A stretch of DNA of 23,654 nucleotides from Lachnospiraceae bacterium (GCA_017391545.1 JAFOYD010000199.1:1-23654); one strand, 5' to 3'. Positions 1 through 8,978 are shown, counted from the first letter of the stretch. Program-made: numbers and translations. The notes: a model not told the origin generated them from the letters alone.

Positions 1-851
1 AATCTCATGCCAACTGTTTCACACAGAGAAAGCAGGACCATGTGCGCAGTGGATGAATCGCAGACATCAAAGGGAACTGTCATACTGTTTCCATATCCCT
101 TATTATCAGGCGCATCACCCTGAACCAGAGAGAGAGCAATTCCATTTGCAAATGCCCACAAAACCTCACCATGCTTTTTTAAGATACTTTTTAGCAAATG
201 GACATCTGTCCTTGCCAAATCTCCAATCGTGGTAATTCCTAAAGACCTTAATTTCTTTTCTGTTGCCCTACCACAAAAGAACAACTCTCCTACAGGCAAT
301 GGCCACATCTTTCTTTTGATCTCACTTGGAAACAATGTATGCACAAGATTCGGTTTTCTGAAATCAGACGCCATCTTTGCCAGCAATTTATTATTCGAAA
401 CCCCAATATTTACAGTAAAACCAAGCTCCTTATGGATTTTATCCTTGATCAGATTGGCAGCTACTACAGGGCTCCCCCACAGAGAAGATGTACCCGTCAT
501 ATCACAGTATGCCTCATCAATGGAGTACTGCTCCACGACCGGAGCAAATTCTCTTAAAAGTTCCAGTAACGCCTTTGAAGAAGTTTCATATAGACTATAC
601 TGCGGTTGAACAAGTTTCAAATTCGGGCATTTGTTCATTGCTTCTGATATTGTCTCTGCCGTTTTTACCCCTGCTTTTCCAGCAGGAATCGATTTTGCCA
701 GGATAATTCCATGCCGCATCTTGATGTCTCCACAGACTGCGGAAGGAATTTCTCTTAAATCTTCTGTCTCTCCCAGACATTTTATCCGATATACCGCTTC
801 CCAGCTAAGGAATGCTGAATTAACATCCACATGAAATATTACTTTCTCCAT
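1..851 (-). CDS. dinB: Y-family DNA polymerase (Pol IV / DinB-like), 3' end outside window
   Basis: Translesion DNA polymerase that copies damaged template DNA. The reading frame is open from the ATG at 851 to the left edge (283 codons), so the little-finger domain is cut off. I translated it by hand. The N-terminus carries the palm motif HVDVNSAF, with metal-binding D9 and a phenylalanine (F14) at the steric-gate position. The second catalytic motif YSIDEAYCD supplies D112 and E113. An HhH-like stretch (LFFCGRATEKKLRSLGITTIGDLA) follows, normal for the thumb. The start is supported by GGTGATG just upstream. The gene sits downstream of a YedK-type SOS gene and behind a consensus promoter with LexA-like boxes, so damage induction is likely. 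Whether it is strictly DinB or a UmuC/ImuB-like relative cannot be settled without the C-terminus. Confidence 0.88.
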   Translation of the reverse strand, partial: MEKVIFHVDVNSAFLSWEAVYRIKCLGETEDLREIPSAVCGDIKMRHGIILAKSIPAGKAGVKTAETISEAMNKCPNLKLVQPQYSLYETSSKALLELLREFAPVVEQYSIDEAYCDMTGTSSLWGSPVVAANLIKDKIHKELGFTVNIGVSNNKLLAKMASDFRKPNLVHTLFPSEIKRKMWPLPVGELFFCGRATEKKLRSLGITTIGDLARTDVHLLKSILKKHGEVLWAFANGIALSLVQGDAPDNKGYGNSMTVPFDVCDSSTAHMVLLSLCETVGMR

Positions 852-865
852 ATCATCACCATTCA

Positions 866-913
866 AAACATTTGTTCTTATTTTATTATAACAAACAAAG
901 GTTCTGTTGTAAA
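866..913 (-). promoter_or_regulatory. Sigma-A promoter of dinB with SOS (LexA) box-like sequences
   Basis: On the minus strand, TTTACA (908-913) and TATAAT (885-890) are separated by exactly 17 bases. Just downstream, around the expected start of transcription, 866-877 reads GAACAAATGTTT, which matches 10 of 12 positions of the Gram-positive LexA core GAACATATGTTC. A second, weaker match (GAACCTTTGTTT, 893-904, 9 of 12) lies between the -35 and -10. Repressor binding at either site would block RNA polymerase. The box assignment is inference from consensus similarity. Confidence 0.65.
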
Positions 914-928
914 TGGAAATAATAAACA

Positions 929-958
929 TAAACCCTGGTATTTTTTTACCAGGGTTTA
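929..958 (-). terminator. Hairpin overlapping the yedK stop codon
   Basis: A 12-bp perfect stem (929-940 with 947-958) has a six-base homopolymer loop. The right arm contains the TAA stop of the yedK-like gene (956-958). On the minus strand it is followed by the moderately T-rich ATGTTTATTATT. It probably ends yedK transcription before the separate dinB promoter, though the weak T-tract lowers confidence. Confidence 0.6.
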
Positions 959-1543
959 AAATTCAAATCTCAATTGTTCGATTTCTGCTTCTTTGCACAG
1001 TAAGGGTGGCACTCTGCTTAAGATTTCTTTTGTTGCAGTGTCATCCGAAAGCCATGCGTCTATCAGATCTTCCTGCAGAATCACAGGCATCCTGTCGTGC
1101 ACCGGTTTCATGGAGCTGTTCGCTTCCGTCGTAAGAATGACAAAATGATTATTTTCTCCCTCCATTCGAAATATCCCGGCCATATATAGAATTTTCTTAT
1201 GACCGTCTGTAAAGTGAAACTTATTTTTTAAAGCATCCCATTCATAAAATCCGCTTGCCGGAATAATGCATCTTCTATTTGTAACAGCACCCGAAAACAT
1301 CTTCTTTTCAAAAACAGACTCGGCTCTTGCATTGATGACCAGACCATTTCCCTGGTACTTCTTGAATCCCCATTGAAAAGCATCTAATTGTTTTTGCCTG
1401 TCTCTCTGATATATGACAGGTGCCTGCATGGAAGGCTTCATATCTCCGGTAATATTCCTATTTCTAATCTTTTGATCAATGTCATGAATCAGCTTTTCCA
1501 ATTCATCTTTCATATCGTCATCAATATAATACCTGCCACACAT
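956..1543 (-). CDS. SOS response-associated peptidase family protein (YedK/HMCES, SRAP domain)
   Basis: SRAP-domain protein. Family members form a covalent thiazolidine link through Cys2 to abasic sites in single-stranded DNA and protect them during replication. The 195-residue protein begins MCGRY, giving the catalytic C2 after Met removal. The other conserved residues are present: N71 (VINARAE), E101 (SGFYEW) and H149 (PVHDRMPV). Length is normal for a bacterial YedK. The start has AAGGAG eight bases upstream. It is followed by a hairpin and then dinB on the same strand, a pairing that fits DNA-damage tolerance. I see no clear LexA box directly before this gene, so it may be read from further upstream or be constitutive. 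Confidence 0.95.
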   Translation of the reverse strand: MCGRYYIDDDMKDELEKLIHDIDQKIRNRNITGDMKPSMQAPVIYQRDRQKQLDAFQWGFKKYQGNGLVINARAESVFEKKMFSGAVTNRRCIIPASGFYEWDALKNKFHFTDGHKKILYMAGIFRMEGENNHFVILTTEANSSMKPVHDRMPVILQEDLIDAWLSDDTATKEILSRVPPLLCKEAEIEQLRFEF

Positions 1544-1642
1544 AAGTTACTCCTTGTTTTGGACAACCATACTTCTTTATATAATGTCCACTTTTTCAAC
1601 TTCCTATGCACCCGATTGAAAGACATGCGTGTTTTAGCCACC

Positions 1643-2377
1643 TCAGTAATACCAGCTGCTGCTATTATAGTAACTGCCATTATAGCAGGAATTGCCAACT
1701 CCATACTGATTATAAGTAGAGGTCGAGCCGTAGAGCTTATTTAATGCAGTAAGACTGTTTGATGCGGAGCTTTCGATTGCTTTCATCTTTGTGCTGATTT
1801 TGTCTGCAAAGCAATCTTCCTTATCAAACAGAGTCTTAATTTTTTCTTCATCTGCCTCTGATAAAGCCTTGTCATCGACGGAAAGCACTCCATCTTTTGA
1901 TATGGATATTCCAATCTCGCCAAGAGCGGTCTTTTCTGTTGAAATAGTACTATCGAGCGTTCTCCTGAAAGCAAGATTAACCATACCCGAAATATCATCC
2001 AAGGCACTATGTACCAGATTGTAATCTGTTATGAAGCTCTTTATGCCAGATATCAGGCTTTCTCTGTCATTTTCGTGCGCCTTTTTGCCTGTCTCATCAT
2101 CCGTATAGGACATCTTCCCGATTGTGAGCATATTCTTGACATCACTCTGAATCTCGCTGGCAGATTTCTCCATCTTTTCATACATTGTAATCTGCTTTAA
2201 CTGTGTTGAAGATGCTGACGTTGATGTTGAGGAAGATGTTTTTTTGGCAGAGCTTTGATTTAAGCTGCTGCTTACTGATGAAGCGTCACGGTTGAGTGCC
2301 TTGCTTCTGCGACTTCTCCTGGCACTTCTCAAATTTGCCGAACGCACAAGTAAATTTCTTGAACTGTTTATATTCAT
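1643..2377 (-). CDS. Short serine-rich protein with FliD C-terminal-like segment
   Basis: A 244-residue protein. Residues 1-30 are very basic (many Arg), and 33-58 are a Ser/Thr low-complexity stretch. Residues about 104-200 resemble the C-terminal domain of the flagellar cap FliD: IKSFITDYNLVHSAL (112-126), then GEIGISISKDGVLSVDD (153-169) and a KTLFD motif. The tail (216-244) is rich in Tyr, Asn, Ser and Gly. True FliD proteins are roughly twice this size or more and have D0/D1 coiled-coil ends and a large exposed domain, which are absent here. No signal peptide is seen. The ATG at 2377 follows AAAGGGGAT; an upstream ATG hits a stop at once. A sigma-28-type promoter lies upstream, supporting expression with the flagellar regulon. 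The function is not known; a cap-related accessory or surface protein is an inference. Confidence 0.8.
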   Translation of the reverse strand: MNINSSRNLLVRSANLRSARRSRRSKALNRDASSVSSSLNQSSAKKTSSSTSTSASSTQLKQITMYEKMEKSASEIQSDVKNMLTIGKMSYTDDETGKKAHENDRESLISGIKSFITDYNLVHSALDDISGMVNLAFRRTLDSTISTEKTALGEIGISISKDGVLSVDDKALSEADEEKIKTLFDKEDCFADKISTKMKAIESSASNSLTALNKLYGSTSTYNQYGVGNSCYNGSYYNSSSWYY

Positions 2378-2428
2378 GATATCATACGATCCCCTTTCGA
2401 TTGATACTCCTCTTTATTTACATAATGT

Positions 2429-2455
2429 ATATCGGCAGAATTTCAAATATCTATA
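2429..2455 (-). promoter_or_regulatory. Sigma-28 (SigD/FliA)-type promoter of the FliD-like gene
   Basis: On the minus strand, TATA (2452-2455) is followed after exactly 15 bases by GCCGATAT (2429-2436). The B. subtilis SigD consensus is TAAA-N15-GCCGATAT, so the -10 matches 8 of 8 and the -35 3 of 4. It lies about 50 bases before the start codon of the FliD-C-like gene. This flagellar-class promoter agrees with the protein similarity. Confidence 0.75.
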
Positions 2456-2479
2456 GCCTGTCTGTTGTTTTTTATCTTG

Positions 2480-2527
2480 ACGCTATAAAAAGACCCTGCA
2501 AGAAGTCTCCTTCTCGCAAGGTCTTTT
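2480..2527 (-). terminator. Strong intrinsic terminator of purL
   Basis: An 18-bp stem (2488-2505 with 2510-2527, two G-U pairs in RNA) closes a GAGA (GNRA) tetraloop. On the minus strand it runs into TTTTTATAG. It starts nine bases after the purL stop codon. It separates purL from the sigma-28 promoter just beyond. Confidence 0.9.
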
Positions 2528-2536
2528 CAACGCTTA

Positions 2537-5500
2537 TTATTTAAAGTACTTCACACCGGACTCGAAGATCTTCATGTCCTGCTCGCCGTAGATGTTCATG
2601 GCTACGGCATCGCCGCGACGCTCCACATGCGCCATCTTGCCAAGGCATCTTCCGTCAGGAGAAGTGATACCCTCGATTGATGCATAAGAACCGTTTACGT
2701 TCCACTCTTCATCCATGGAAATGTTTCCATTGAAGTCAGCATACTGCGTAGCGACCTGTCCATTTGCAAAGAGCTTGTCAATCCACTCCTTCGGTGCTAC
2801 GAAACGTCCCTCACCGTGAGAAGCAGGTGTAACATACGTCTTACCAAGCTCTGCAAGCTGTAACCAGGGCGACTTGTTTGTGACAACCTTCGTGTATACC
2901 ATCTTTGAGATATGGCGGTTGATCGTGTTGTAGGTCAATGTCGGAGAGTCCTCCTTCTGTCCTACGATCTCACCGTATGGTACAAGTCCGAGCTTGATGA
3001 TTGCCTGGAATCCGTTACAGATACCAAGTGCCAAACCATCTCTCTCATTCAAGAGCTTGTTGACTGCCTCTTTGATCTTTGCATTCTGAAAAGCTGTTGC
3101 AAAGAACTTCGCACTTCCGTCAGGTTCATCACCTGCTGAGAATCCGCCCGGGAACATGATGATCTGTGCCTGTGAGATTGCCTTCTCGAACTCGTCAACG
3201 GAATCCCTGATATCGGAAGCTGACAGGTTTCTGAATACCTTTGTTACGACGTTTGCACCTGCGCGCTCAAACGCGATGGTTGAATCGTACTCGCAGTTCG
3301 TGCCCGGGAATACCGGTATAAATACGGTCGGCTTTGCCACCTTATTCTTGCATACATAGATATCCTTTGTATCATAAAGCTTTGTCTCGATTGCATCTGT
3401 CGCTTTCACAGCCTTTGTCGGGAATACCTTTTCGAGCTTAGAAGTCCAAGCCTTGAGCGCCTCATCCATGGATACGGTCGTATCTTTGTATACAAAGCCT
3501 GCATTTTCAGCAAGAACCGTACCAACTGTCCTGTAAGCTACACCGCTTGCTGCCAGTGCCTCAAGCTTATCTGCAGAAACCTCAGCAATAATACTACCCA
3601 TGCCATTTGCAAAAAGCTCCTTTGCCTCAAGGGAAGTCTCAAACTCGACACCCATCTTGTTACCAAATGCCATCTTTGCTGCGGATGCCACGATACCCTT
3701 TGAGTCAAGCGCATATGCTGCTACGATCACTCTGTCTGCGATCAGCTTTGCAATGTCATCATACAGTTTCATAACCTTCTCATACTCAGGAAGGTCATAC
3801 GCATTCTTTGGAAGATCGAATACAACGAGCTTGTCTCCTGCATTCTTTAGCTCCGGCGTGATGATATCCTGCTTCTTTGCAACATCCACTGCAAATGAAA
3901 CAAGTGTAGGAGGTACGTCAATATCGTTAAAAGTACCTGACATGGAGTCCTTACCACCGATGGAAGGAAGGCCGTAGCCAATCTGTGCATCATATGCACC
4001 GAGAAGTGCTGCAAACGGCTGGCTCCAACGTGAAGGCTCCTCTGTCATACGTCTGAAATATTCCTGGAACGTAAATCTGATCTTGGAATAATCTCCACCT
4101 GCTGCCACGATCTTAGCCATAGACTCTGTAACAGCGTAGATTGCTCCATGATATGGGCTCCAGCTTGACAGATACGGATCAAAGCCATATGACATCATTG
4201 TCACAACATCTGTCTTACCCTTCAATACAGGGAGCTTGGCTACCATTGTCTGTGTCTCTGTGAGCTGATACTTACCACCATAAGGCATGAACACACTGCC
4301 TGCACCGATGGAAGCATCAAACATCTCCACAAGACCCTTCTGTGAGCATACATTTAAGTCATTTAGTGTAGCAAGGATTGCATCCTTTACATTGTTGTTA
4401 TTTAATGCATCTTCAACCTTCTTTAACGCTGTCTGGTTGAAGTAATTGTCCTCTTTCACAGGTGTGTCAACATAGACGCCTGTCTCCTGATGTGCACCGT
4501 TCGTATCAAGGAAAGATCTTGCAATATCAACGACCTTCTTGCCTCTCCACATCAGTACCAGTCTTGGCTCTTTTGTCACAACTGCGACCTTTACTGCCTC
4601 AAGGTTCTCCTCTGCTGCATAAGCAAGGAACTTGTCTGCATCTTTCGGATCAACGACAACTGCCATTCTCTCCTGTGACTCAGAGATTGCAAGCTCTGTT
4701 CCGTCAAGACCTGCGTATTTCTTTGGCACCTTATCCATATCAACTACAAGTCCGTCTGCAAGCTCACCGATGGCAACGGAGACACCGCCTGCACCAAAGT
4801 CATTACACTTCTTGATGATCTTGCTGACTTCTGGTCTGCGGAATAATCTCTGTAACTTACGCTCTGTCGGTGCATTACCCTTCTGAACCTCTGCACCGCA
4901 GGTCGTAAGAGATGCTGTCGTGTGCACCTTGGAAGAACCTGTCGCACCACCACAGCCGTCACGTCCTGTACGTCCACCGAGCAGGATGATGATATCATCC
5001 GGATCAGAATTTTCACGAATGACGCTTGCTCTTGGAGCTGCTGCCATAACAGCACCGATCTCCATTCTCTTTGCTACGTAATTCGGATGGTATACTTCCT
5101 TGACAAAGCCTGTTGCCAGACCAATCTGATTACCGTAGGAAGAATATCCACTTGCTGCACCACGCACAAGTTTTTTCTGTGAAAGCTTACCTTTCATCGT
5201 TTCTTCAACAGGAACAGTCGGATCAGCTGCACCAGTTACTCGCATTGCCTGATATACATAAGTACGTCCTGAAAGGGGATCTCTGATCGCACCACCAAGA
5301 CAGGTAGCTGCTCCACCAAACGGCTCAATCTCTGTCGGATGGTTGTGTGTCTCGTTCTTGAAGTTTACAAGCCACTCCTCTGTGATCACGCCCTTTCCGT
5401 CTTCCTTGTCGATTTCTACCGGAACAACGATCGAACATGCATTGATCTCATCAGACTTTTCCATGTCCTCTAACTTGCCCTCTTTTTTCAGCTTTCTCAT

Positions 5501-6346
5501 TGCCATGAGTGCCAGATCCATCAGGCAGACATACTTATCCTTTCTGCCTGCAAAGATTTCCTCTCTGGTAGCAAGATACTGCTCATAAGTCGTCTTGATC
5601 GGTTCTGTATAAAAACCATCCTCAAATGTGACATCCTTAAGCTCTGTGGAGAATGTCGTGTGGCGGCAATGGTCAGACCAGTATGTATCAAGCACTCTGA
5701 TCTCTGTCACGGTCGGATCTCTGTGCTCATCATTTTTAAAGTAATTCTGGATATGCAGGAAATCCTTGAAGGTCATCGCAAGTCCAAGGGAATCATAAAG
5801 CTCCTTTAACTGCTCCTCTGCCATCTCTGCAAAACCGTCAAAGCTTGCCACATCAGCAGGCTCCTCAAACTCCGTCACAAGTGTTTCAGGCTTCACCATA
5901 TCCGTCTCTCTGGAATCGACAGGATTGATACAGTAATTCTTTATCTTATCAAACTCACGATCAGAAATATTTCCGATCAGAAGATAGGTAACGGCTGTCT
6001 TGATGATCGGCTGCTCATCTTCCTTCAGGAACTGTACGCACTGTACTGCCGAATCTGCTCTCTGATCGAACTGGCCAGGTAAAAACTCTACTGAAAAACA
6101 GCGCGCATTTGCAGGCATCTCAAAGTTCTCAAAATACAGGTCATCAACCGGTGGCTCCGAAAATACGCACTTGCATGCCTTTTCAAATGTAGCATCAGAA
6201 AGATTTTCCACATCATAGCGGATAAAGATTCTTACCTTTTCGAGTCCGGCTATTCCCAGATAGCTCTTTAACTCTTCCTCAAGCTCCCTCGCTTTTACAG
6301 CAAAGGAATCCTTTTTCTCAACGTAGATACGTTTCACATTTCCCAT
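2537..6346 (-). CDS. purL: Phosphoribosylformylglycinamidine synthase, single-chain
   Basis: Catalyses the fourth step of de novo purine synthesis: FGAR + glutamine + ATP to FGAM. At 1269 residues it is the large single-chain form, with the synthetase and glutaminase in one polypeptide rather than split PurL/PurQ/PurS. An N-terminal PurS-like region is followed by two AIRS-type halves; the first carries NETHNHPTEIEPFGGAAT. The C-terminal class I glutamine amidotransferase begins near VFPGTNCEYD and has the full triad C1110 (GICNGFQ), H1177 and E1179 (SHGEGRF). The ATG at 6346 has GGAGG eight bases upstream. It is preceded by its own promoter and ended by a strong terminator, so it can be transcribed alone, although no terminator separates it from truA upstream. 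No purine riboswitch is seen in the short leader. Confidence 0.98.
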   Translation of the reverse strand: MGNVKRIYVEKKDSFAVKARELEEELKSYLGIAGLEKVRIFIRYDVENLSDATFEKACKCVFSEPPVDDLYFENFEMPANARCFSVEFLPGQFDQRADSAVQCVQFLKEDEQPIIKTAVTYLLIGNISDREFDKIKNYCINPVDSRETDMVKPETLVTEFEEPADVASFDGFAEMAEEQLKELYDSLGLAMTFKDFLHIQNYFKNDEHRDPTVTEIRVLDTYWSDHCRHTTFSTELKDVTFEDGFYTEPIKTTYEQYLATREEIFAGRKDKYVCLMDLALMAMRKLKKEGKLEDMEKSDEINACSIVVPVEIDKEDGKGVITEEWLVNFKNETHNHPTEIEPFGGAATCLGGAIRDPLSGRTYVYQAMRVTGAADPTVPVEETMKGKLSQKKLVRGAASGYSSYGNQIGLATGFVKEVYHPNYVAKRMEIGAVMAAAPRASVIRENSDPDDIIILLGGRTGRDGCGGATGSSKVHTTASLTTCGAEVQKGNAPTERKLQRLFRRPEVSKIIKKCNDFGAGGVSVAIGELADGLVVDMDKVPKKYAGLDGTELAISESQERMAVVVDPKDADKFLAYAAEENLEAVKVAVVTKEPRLVLMWRGKKVVDIARSFLDTNGAHQETGVYVDTPVKEDNYFNQTALKKVEDALNNNNVKDAILATLNDLNVCSQKGLVEMFDASIGAGSVFMPYGGKYQLTETQTMVAKLPVLKGKTDVVTMMSYGFDPYLSSWSPYHGAIYAVTESMAKIVAAGGDYSKIRFTFQEYFRRMTEEPSRWSQPFAALLGAYDAQIGYGLPSIGGKDSMSGTFNDIDVPPTLVSFAVDVAKKQDIITPELKNAGDKLVVFDLPKNAYDLPEYEKVMKLYDDIAKLIADRVIVAAYALDSKGIVASAAKMAFGNKMGVEFETSLEAKELFANGMGSIIAEVSADKLEALAASGVAYRTVGTVLAENAGFVYKDTTVSMDEALKAWTSKLEKVFPTKAVKATDAIETKLYDTKDIYVCKNKVAKPTVFIPVFPGTNCEYDSTIAFERAGANVVTKVFRNLSASDIRDSVDEFEKAISQAQIIMFPGGFSAGDEPDGSAKFFATAFQNAKIKEAVNKLLNERDGLALGICNGFQAIIKLGLVPYGEIVGQKEDSPTLTYNTINRHISKMVYTKVVTNKSPWLQLAELGKTYVTPASHGEGRFVAPKEWIDKLFANGQVATQYADFNGNISMDEEWNVNGSYASIEGITSPDGRCLGKMAHVERRGDAVAMNIYGEQDMKIFESGVKYFK

Positions 6347-6394
6347 TCATGAGTCCTCCGTATATCATTATAAAATATTTACTCCAATACCTTA

Positions 6395-6422
6395 ATTATA
6401 ACGGATTCGACATTTTTTTCAA
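6395..6422 (-). promoter_or_regulatory. Sigma-A promoter of purL
   Basis: On the minus strand TTGAAA (6417-6422) and TATAAT (6395-6400) are spaced by 16 bases. They lie in the gap between truA and purL, about 50 bases before the purL start codon. Confidence 0.75.
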
Positions 6423-6447
6423 CTGTTGTTTTACAGGAAAATATATT

Positions 6448-7188
6448 TTAATATCTCACTTCTACAAGGCACAGCCCCTTAGCGGGTGCAAGTTCGCCCG
6501 CCATATCTCTGGTCCCGTGCTCTAACAGCTCCGGTATTGATTCCGGGCTTCTCTTTCCCAGTCCGACCTCAATCAGCGTACCTGTGAGAATCCGCACCAT
6601 ATGATACAAAAATCCATCACCATTGTAAGTCAGCACCAGCTCATTGCCATTTCGTTCAATGGCAATCGACTCAATGGTCCTGGCGGTGGACTTTTTGCTT
6701 TTTTTGTTGGATGTGAATGCCTTAAAATCATGCTTCCCCACAAAGCAGGCTGCCGCCTTTTTCATGGCGTTAACATCAAGTTTTTCGGCAACCACATGTA
6801 CATATTTTCGTTCAAAGACACAGGGAAGTGGAGAATTCCATATCCGGTACCGGTAGGTCTTGCCCTTTGCATTTAATCTGCTGTGGAAACGCTCCGGCAT
6901 TTCAGCGATTGAAATCACGCCAATGTCTTCGGGAAGATACTGGTTGATATAATCCATGACCTGTTCCTTTGTCATCTCTGTATCAATCTTGAAATTCGCG
7001 ACCTGCCCAAGTGCATGCACACCGGAATCTGTGCGCCCGGAACCATCGACCTGTACAAACCCAAGTCCCGTCATCTTGCCCAGGATTGCCTCAAGCTTTC
7101 CCTGTATGGTATTTCCAGTGGAATCCTGTCTCTGCCACCCCTGGTATCTGGTGCCTTCGTATTGCAAAATAATCTTAAAATTTCTCAT
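6448..7188 (-). CDS. truA: tRNA pseudouridine(38-40) synthase
   Basis: Isomerises uridines 38-40 in the anticodon stem-loop of many tRNAs to pseudouridine. The 246-residue length is typical of bacterial TruA. The conserved signature GRTDSGVHALGQ is present, with catalytic D54. The N-terminus (MRNFKIILQYEGTRYQGWQRQ) is also characteristic, as are the later HNF-like and YHMVRILTGTL motifs. It starts 15 bases after the AI-2E-family gene, with AGGAAA as ribosome site, as the last gene of the clpP-clpX-lon-engB operon. I find no hairpin terminator after it, so some read-through into purL is possible. Confidence 0.97.
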   Translation of the reverse strand: MRNFKIILQYEGTRYQGWQRQDSTGNTIQGKLEAILGKMTGLGFVQVDGSGRTDSGVHALGQVANFKIDTEMTKEQVMDYINQYLPEDIGVISIAEMPERFHSRLNAKGKTYRYRIWNSPLPCVFERKYVHVVAEKLDVNAMKKAAACFVGKHDFKAFTSNKKSKKSTARTIESIAIERNGNELVLTYNGDGFLYHMVRILTGTLIEVGLGKRSPESIPELLEHGTRDMAGELAPAKGLCLVEVRY

Positions 7189-7203
7189 ATATTTCCTATT
7201 AAT

Positions 7204-8370
7204 TTAATCCTCTTTACCAGCCCGTTTCAGTTCTTCCTCATCCAACCGTCTGAAACTGTTAATATTTTTGATCAGCAGTTTCAAGCTGTATTTTGGTGTA
7301 TCGAAAAAGCCTGCCTCGTTCATATTCACGACAATGATTCCAATTGGCACCGCAAGCAGCATACCGCCTACACCTGCGATCTTGTACCCGATGAACAGTA
7401 AAAACAGTGTAGGAATCGGCTCCATACCAATTGAATCTCCCATAATTTTGGGCTGAATGAGCTGTCTGAACAACTGTCCTACGCCCCAGATGACCAGAAA
7501 TCCCAGTGCCCTGAGATAGTTACCGCCAATCACAGATACCACCGCCCACGGAACAAGCACAATCCCTGTTCCAAAAAAAGGAAGGATATCCAAAAACGCT
7601 ACAAGGAGCGCAATCAGAATGGTATATTTTACCTTCAGTACGGTAAATCCAATCACAAGCAGCAGATACATCCAGACCTCTATGCGCAGCTGTGCCTTGA
7701 AATACCCTCCGACAGCCTGCTTGATACTGGAAACAAAAACATCAAATTTGTGCGCAATGCTTTTTGGCATATACTTATCAAAAGCGTTGTTGACCCACTC
7801 TCTGTCTGCGATAAAGAAATACGCTGACAACATGCACATGATCGTCGAAATAATGACACTTGCGATGCTGCCTACCATACTTCCCATCCCTTCAAATGCG
7901 CTGAAATCAAGATGGTTTGTCAGGTTCTTAATCCCCTCACTGATCGCTACTCCAATGTCACTGATCGCATCCGTAAATTTCGGCATACTGATATCAACAT
8001 ATCTGGCGATGAGTCTTCCGAGATTGTCAAAATCCTGTTGTACCGCTGCCCACATTGTGGGAACTTCGCTGACAAAGCCTAATATCTGTCTGAAAAGCAC
8101 CACGCCAACACCGTAGATAATCCCTGTGACCGCCGCGATCACGCATATGATCACAACAACTGTCCCGGCCTTACGTCTGATTTTGAGCTTCCGCTCCAAA
8201 AATGCCACTGGAGGATTCGCTATACATGAAATGATCCAGCCTATGACAAAGGGCATCAGGAACACAACAAGTCTTGGTAACAAAAATATGCAAAGCAACA
8301 GAATGACAAGTGAAATCAAAAGATTTATGATCAGCTTAATATTCTCTCTTCCATTACCTTTTTCTGTCAC
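7204..8370 (-). CDS. AI-2E family (YtvI/PerM-like) integral membrane protein
   Basis: A 388-residue polytopic membrane protein of the AI-2E transporter family. Hydrophobic helices occupy about 11-50, 68-95, 165-188 and 233-350. The family signature AFLDILPFFGTG lies at 258-269, followed by QPKIMGDSIGMEPIPTLF (306-323) and GYKIAGVGGMLLAVPIG. A long soluble region sits at about 100-160. Members export small molecules or act as Na+/H+ exchangers. YtvI homologues occur in spore-formers, but the substrate here cannot be told. The start codon is GTG (8368-8370), chosen because GGAGAG lies nine bases before it. It begins five bases after engB ends, so the two are translationally close. Confidence 0.9.
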   Translation of the reverse strand: MTEKGNGRENIKLIINLLISLVILLLCIFLLPRLVVFLMPFVIGWIISCIANPPVAFLERKLKIRRKAGTVVVIICVIAAVTGIIYGVGVVLFRQILGFVSEVPTMWAAVQQDFDNLGRLIARYVDISMPKFTDAISDIGVAISEGIKNLTNHLDFSAFEGMGSMVGSIASVIISTIMCMLSAYFFIADREWVNNAFDKYMPKSIAHKFDVFVSSIKQAVGGYFKAQLRIEVWMYLLLVIGFTVLKVKYTILIALLVAFLDILPFFGTGIVLVPWAVVSVIGGNYLRALGFLVIWGVGQLFRQLIQPKIMGDSIGMEPIPTLFLLFIGYKIAGVGGMLLAVPIGIIVVNMNEAGFFDTPKYSLKLLIKNINSFRRLDEEELKRAGKED

Positions 8371-8375
8371 GACGA

Positions 8376-8975
8376 TTACTCTCCTTTCATCTGTTCCATC
8401 ATTTTGTCAATCAATTCATAGATCTCATCCCTGCCCTGTTTGGTCTGGGCTGAAAAAGGAATTACGATCGTATCCTGATCGACCGCAAGTCCCTGTCTGA
8501 CTGCCTTGATCTGCTTCTGAAGCTGACTCCTGTTGATCTTATCTGCCTTCGTCGCTATGACAATCGGATGGAAACCATTGGAAAGAATCCAATCATACAT
8601 CTGCTTGTCATTTGCAGACGGATCATGTCTGATATCAATCAGCAGAAACACCGCCTTTAATACCTTTGACTGGTGCAGATATTTTTCGATCATTTTGCCC
8701 CATTTTTCTTTTTCTTCCTTGCTGACTTTCGCATAGCCATAGCCTGGAAGGTCTACAAAATAAAGCTCATTATTAATATTGTAGAAGTTGATGGTCTGCG
8801 TCTTACCAGGCTGTGCACTGGTACGTGCCAGCGATTTGCGATTCATCAGCGCATTAATCAGTGATGATTTCCCTACATTGCTTTTTCCTGCAAAAGCAAT
8901 CTCCATCATCTTGTTTTCAGGTATCTTACTTGTCACACCGATGACAGTTTCCAAGCTTACGTTCTTAATAACCAT
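8376..8975 (-). CDS. engB: Ribosome biogenesis GTPase (YsxC/EngB)
   Basis: Essential TRAFAC-class GTPase that assists late assembly of the 50S ribosomal subunit. The 199-residue protein has all G motifs in order: G1 GKSNVGKS (30-37), G3 DLPG (75-78) in VDLPGYGYAKV, G4 TKAD (142-145) and G5 SAQ (175-177). The ATG at 8975 is three bases after the lon stop, and its ribosome site GGAGG lies inside the end of lon. The lon-engB order is a common bacterial arrangement. No anomalies. Confidence 0.97.
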   Translation of the reverse strand: MVIKNVSLETVIGVTSKIPENKMMEIAFAGKSNVGKSSLINALMNRKSLARTSAQPGKTQTINFYNINNELYFVDLPGYGYAKVSKEEKEKWGKMIEKYLHQSKVLKAVFLLIDIRHDPSANDKQMYDWILSNGFHPIVIATKADKINRSQLQKQIKAVRQGLAVDQDTIVIPFSAQTKQGRDEIYELIDKMMEQMKGE

Positions 8976-8978
8976 GCA

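Noticed and set aside
1663..1691. Inverted repeat around CTGCTATTATAG/CATTATAGCAG as a regulatory hairpin
   Set aside because: It lies within the repetitive Tyr/Ser/Asn-coding tail of the FliD-like gene and is explained by codon repetition.
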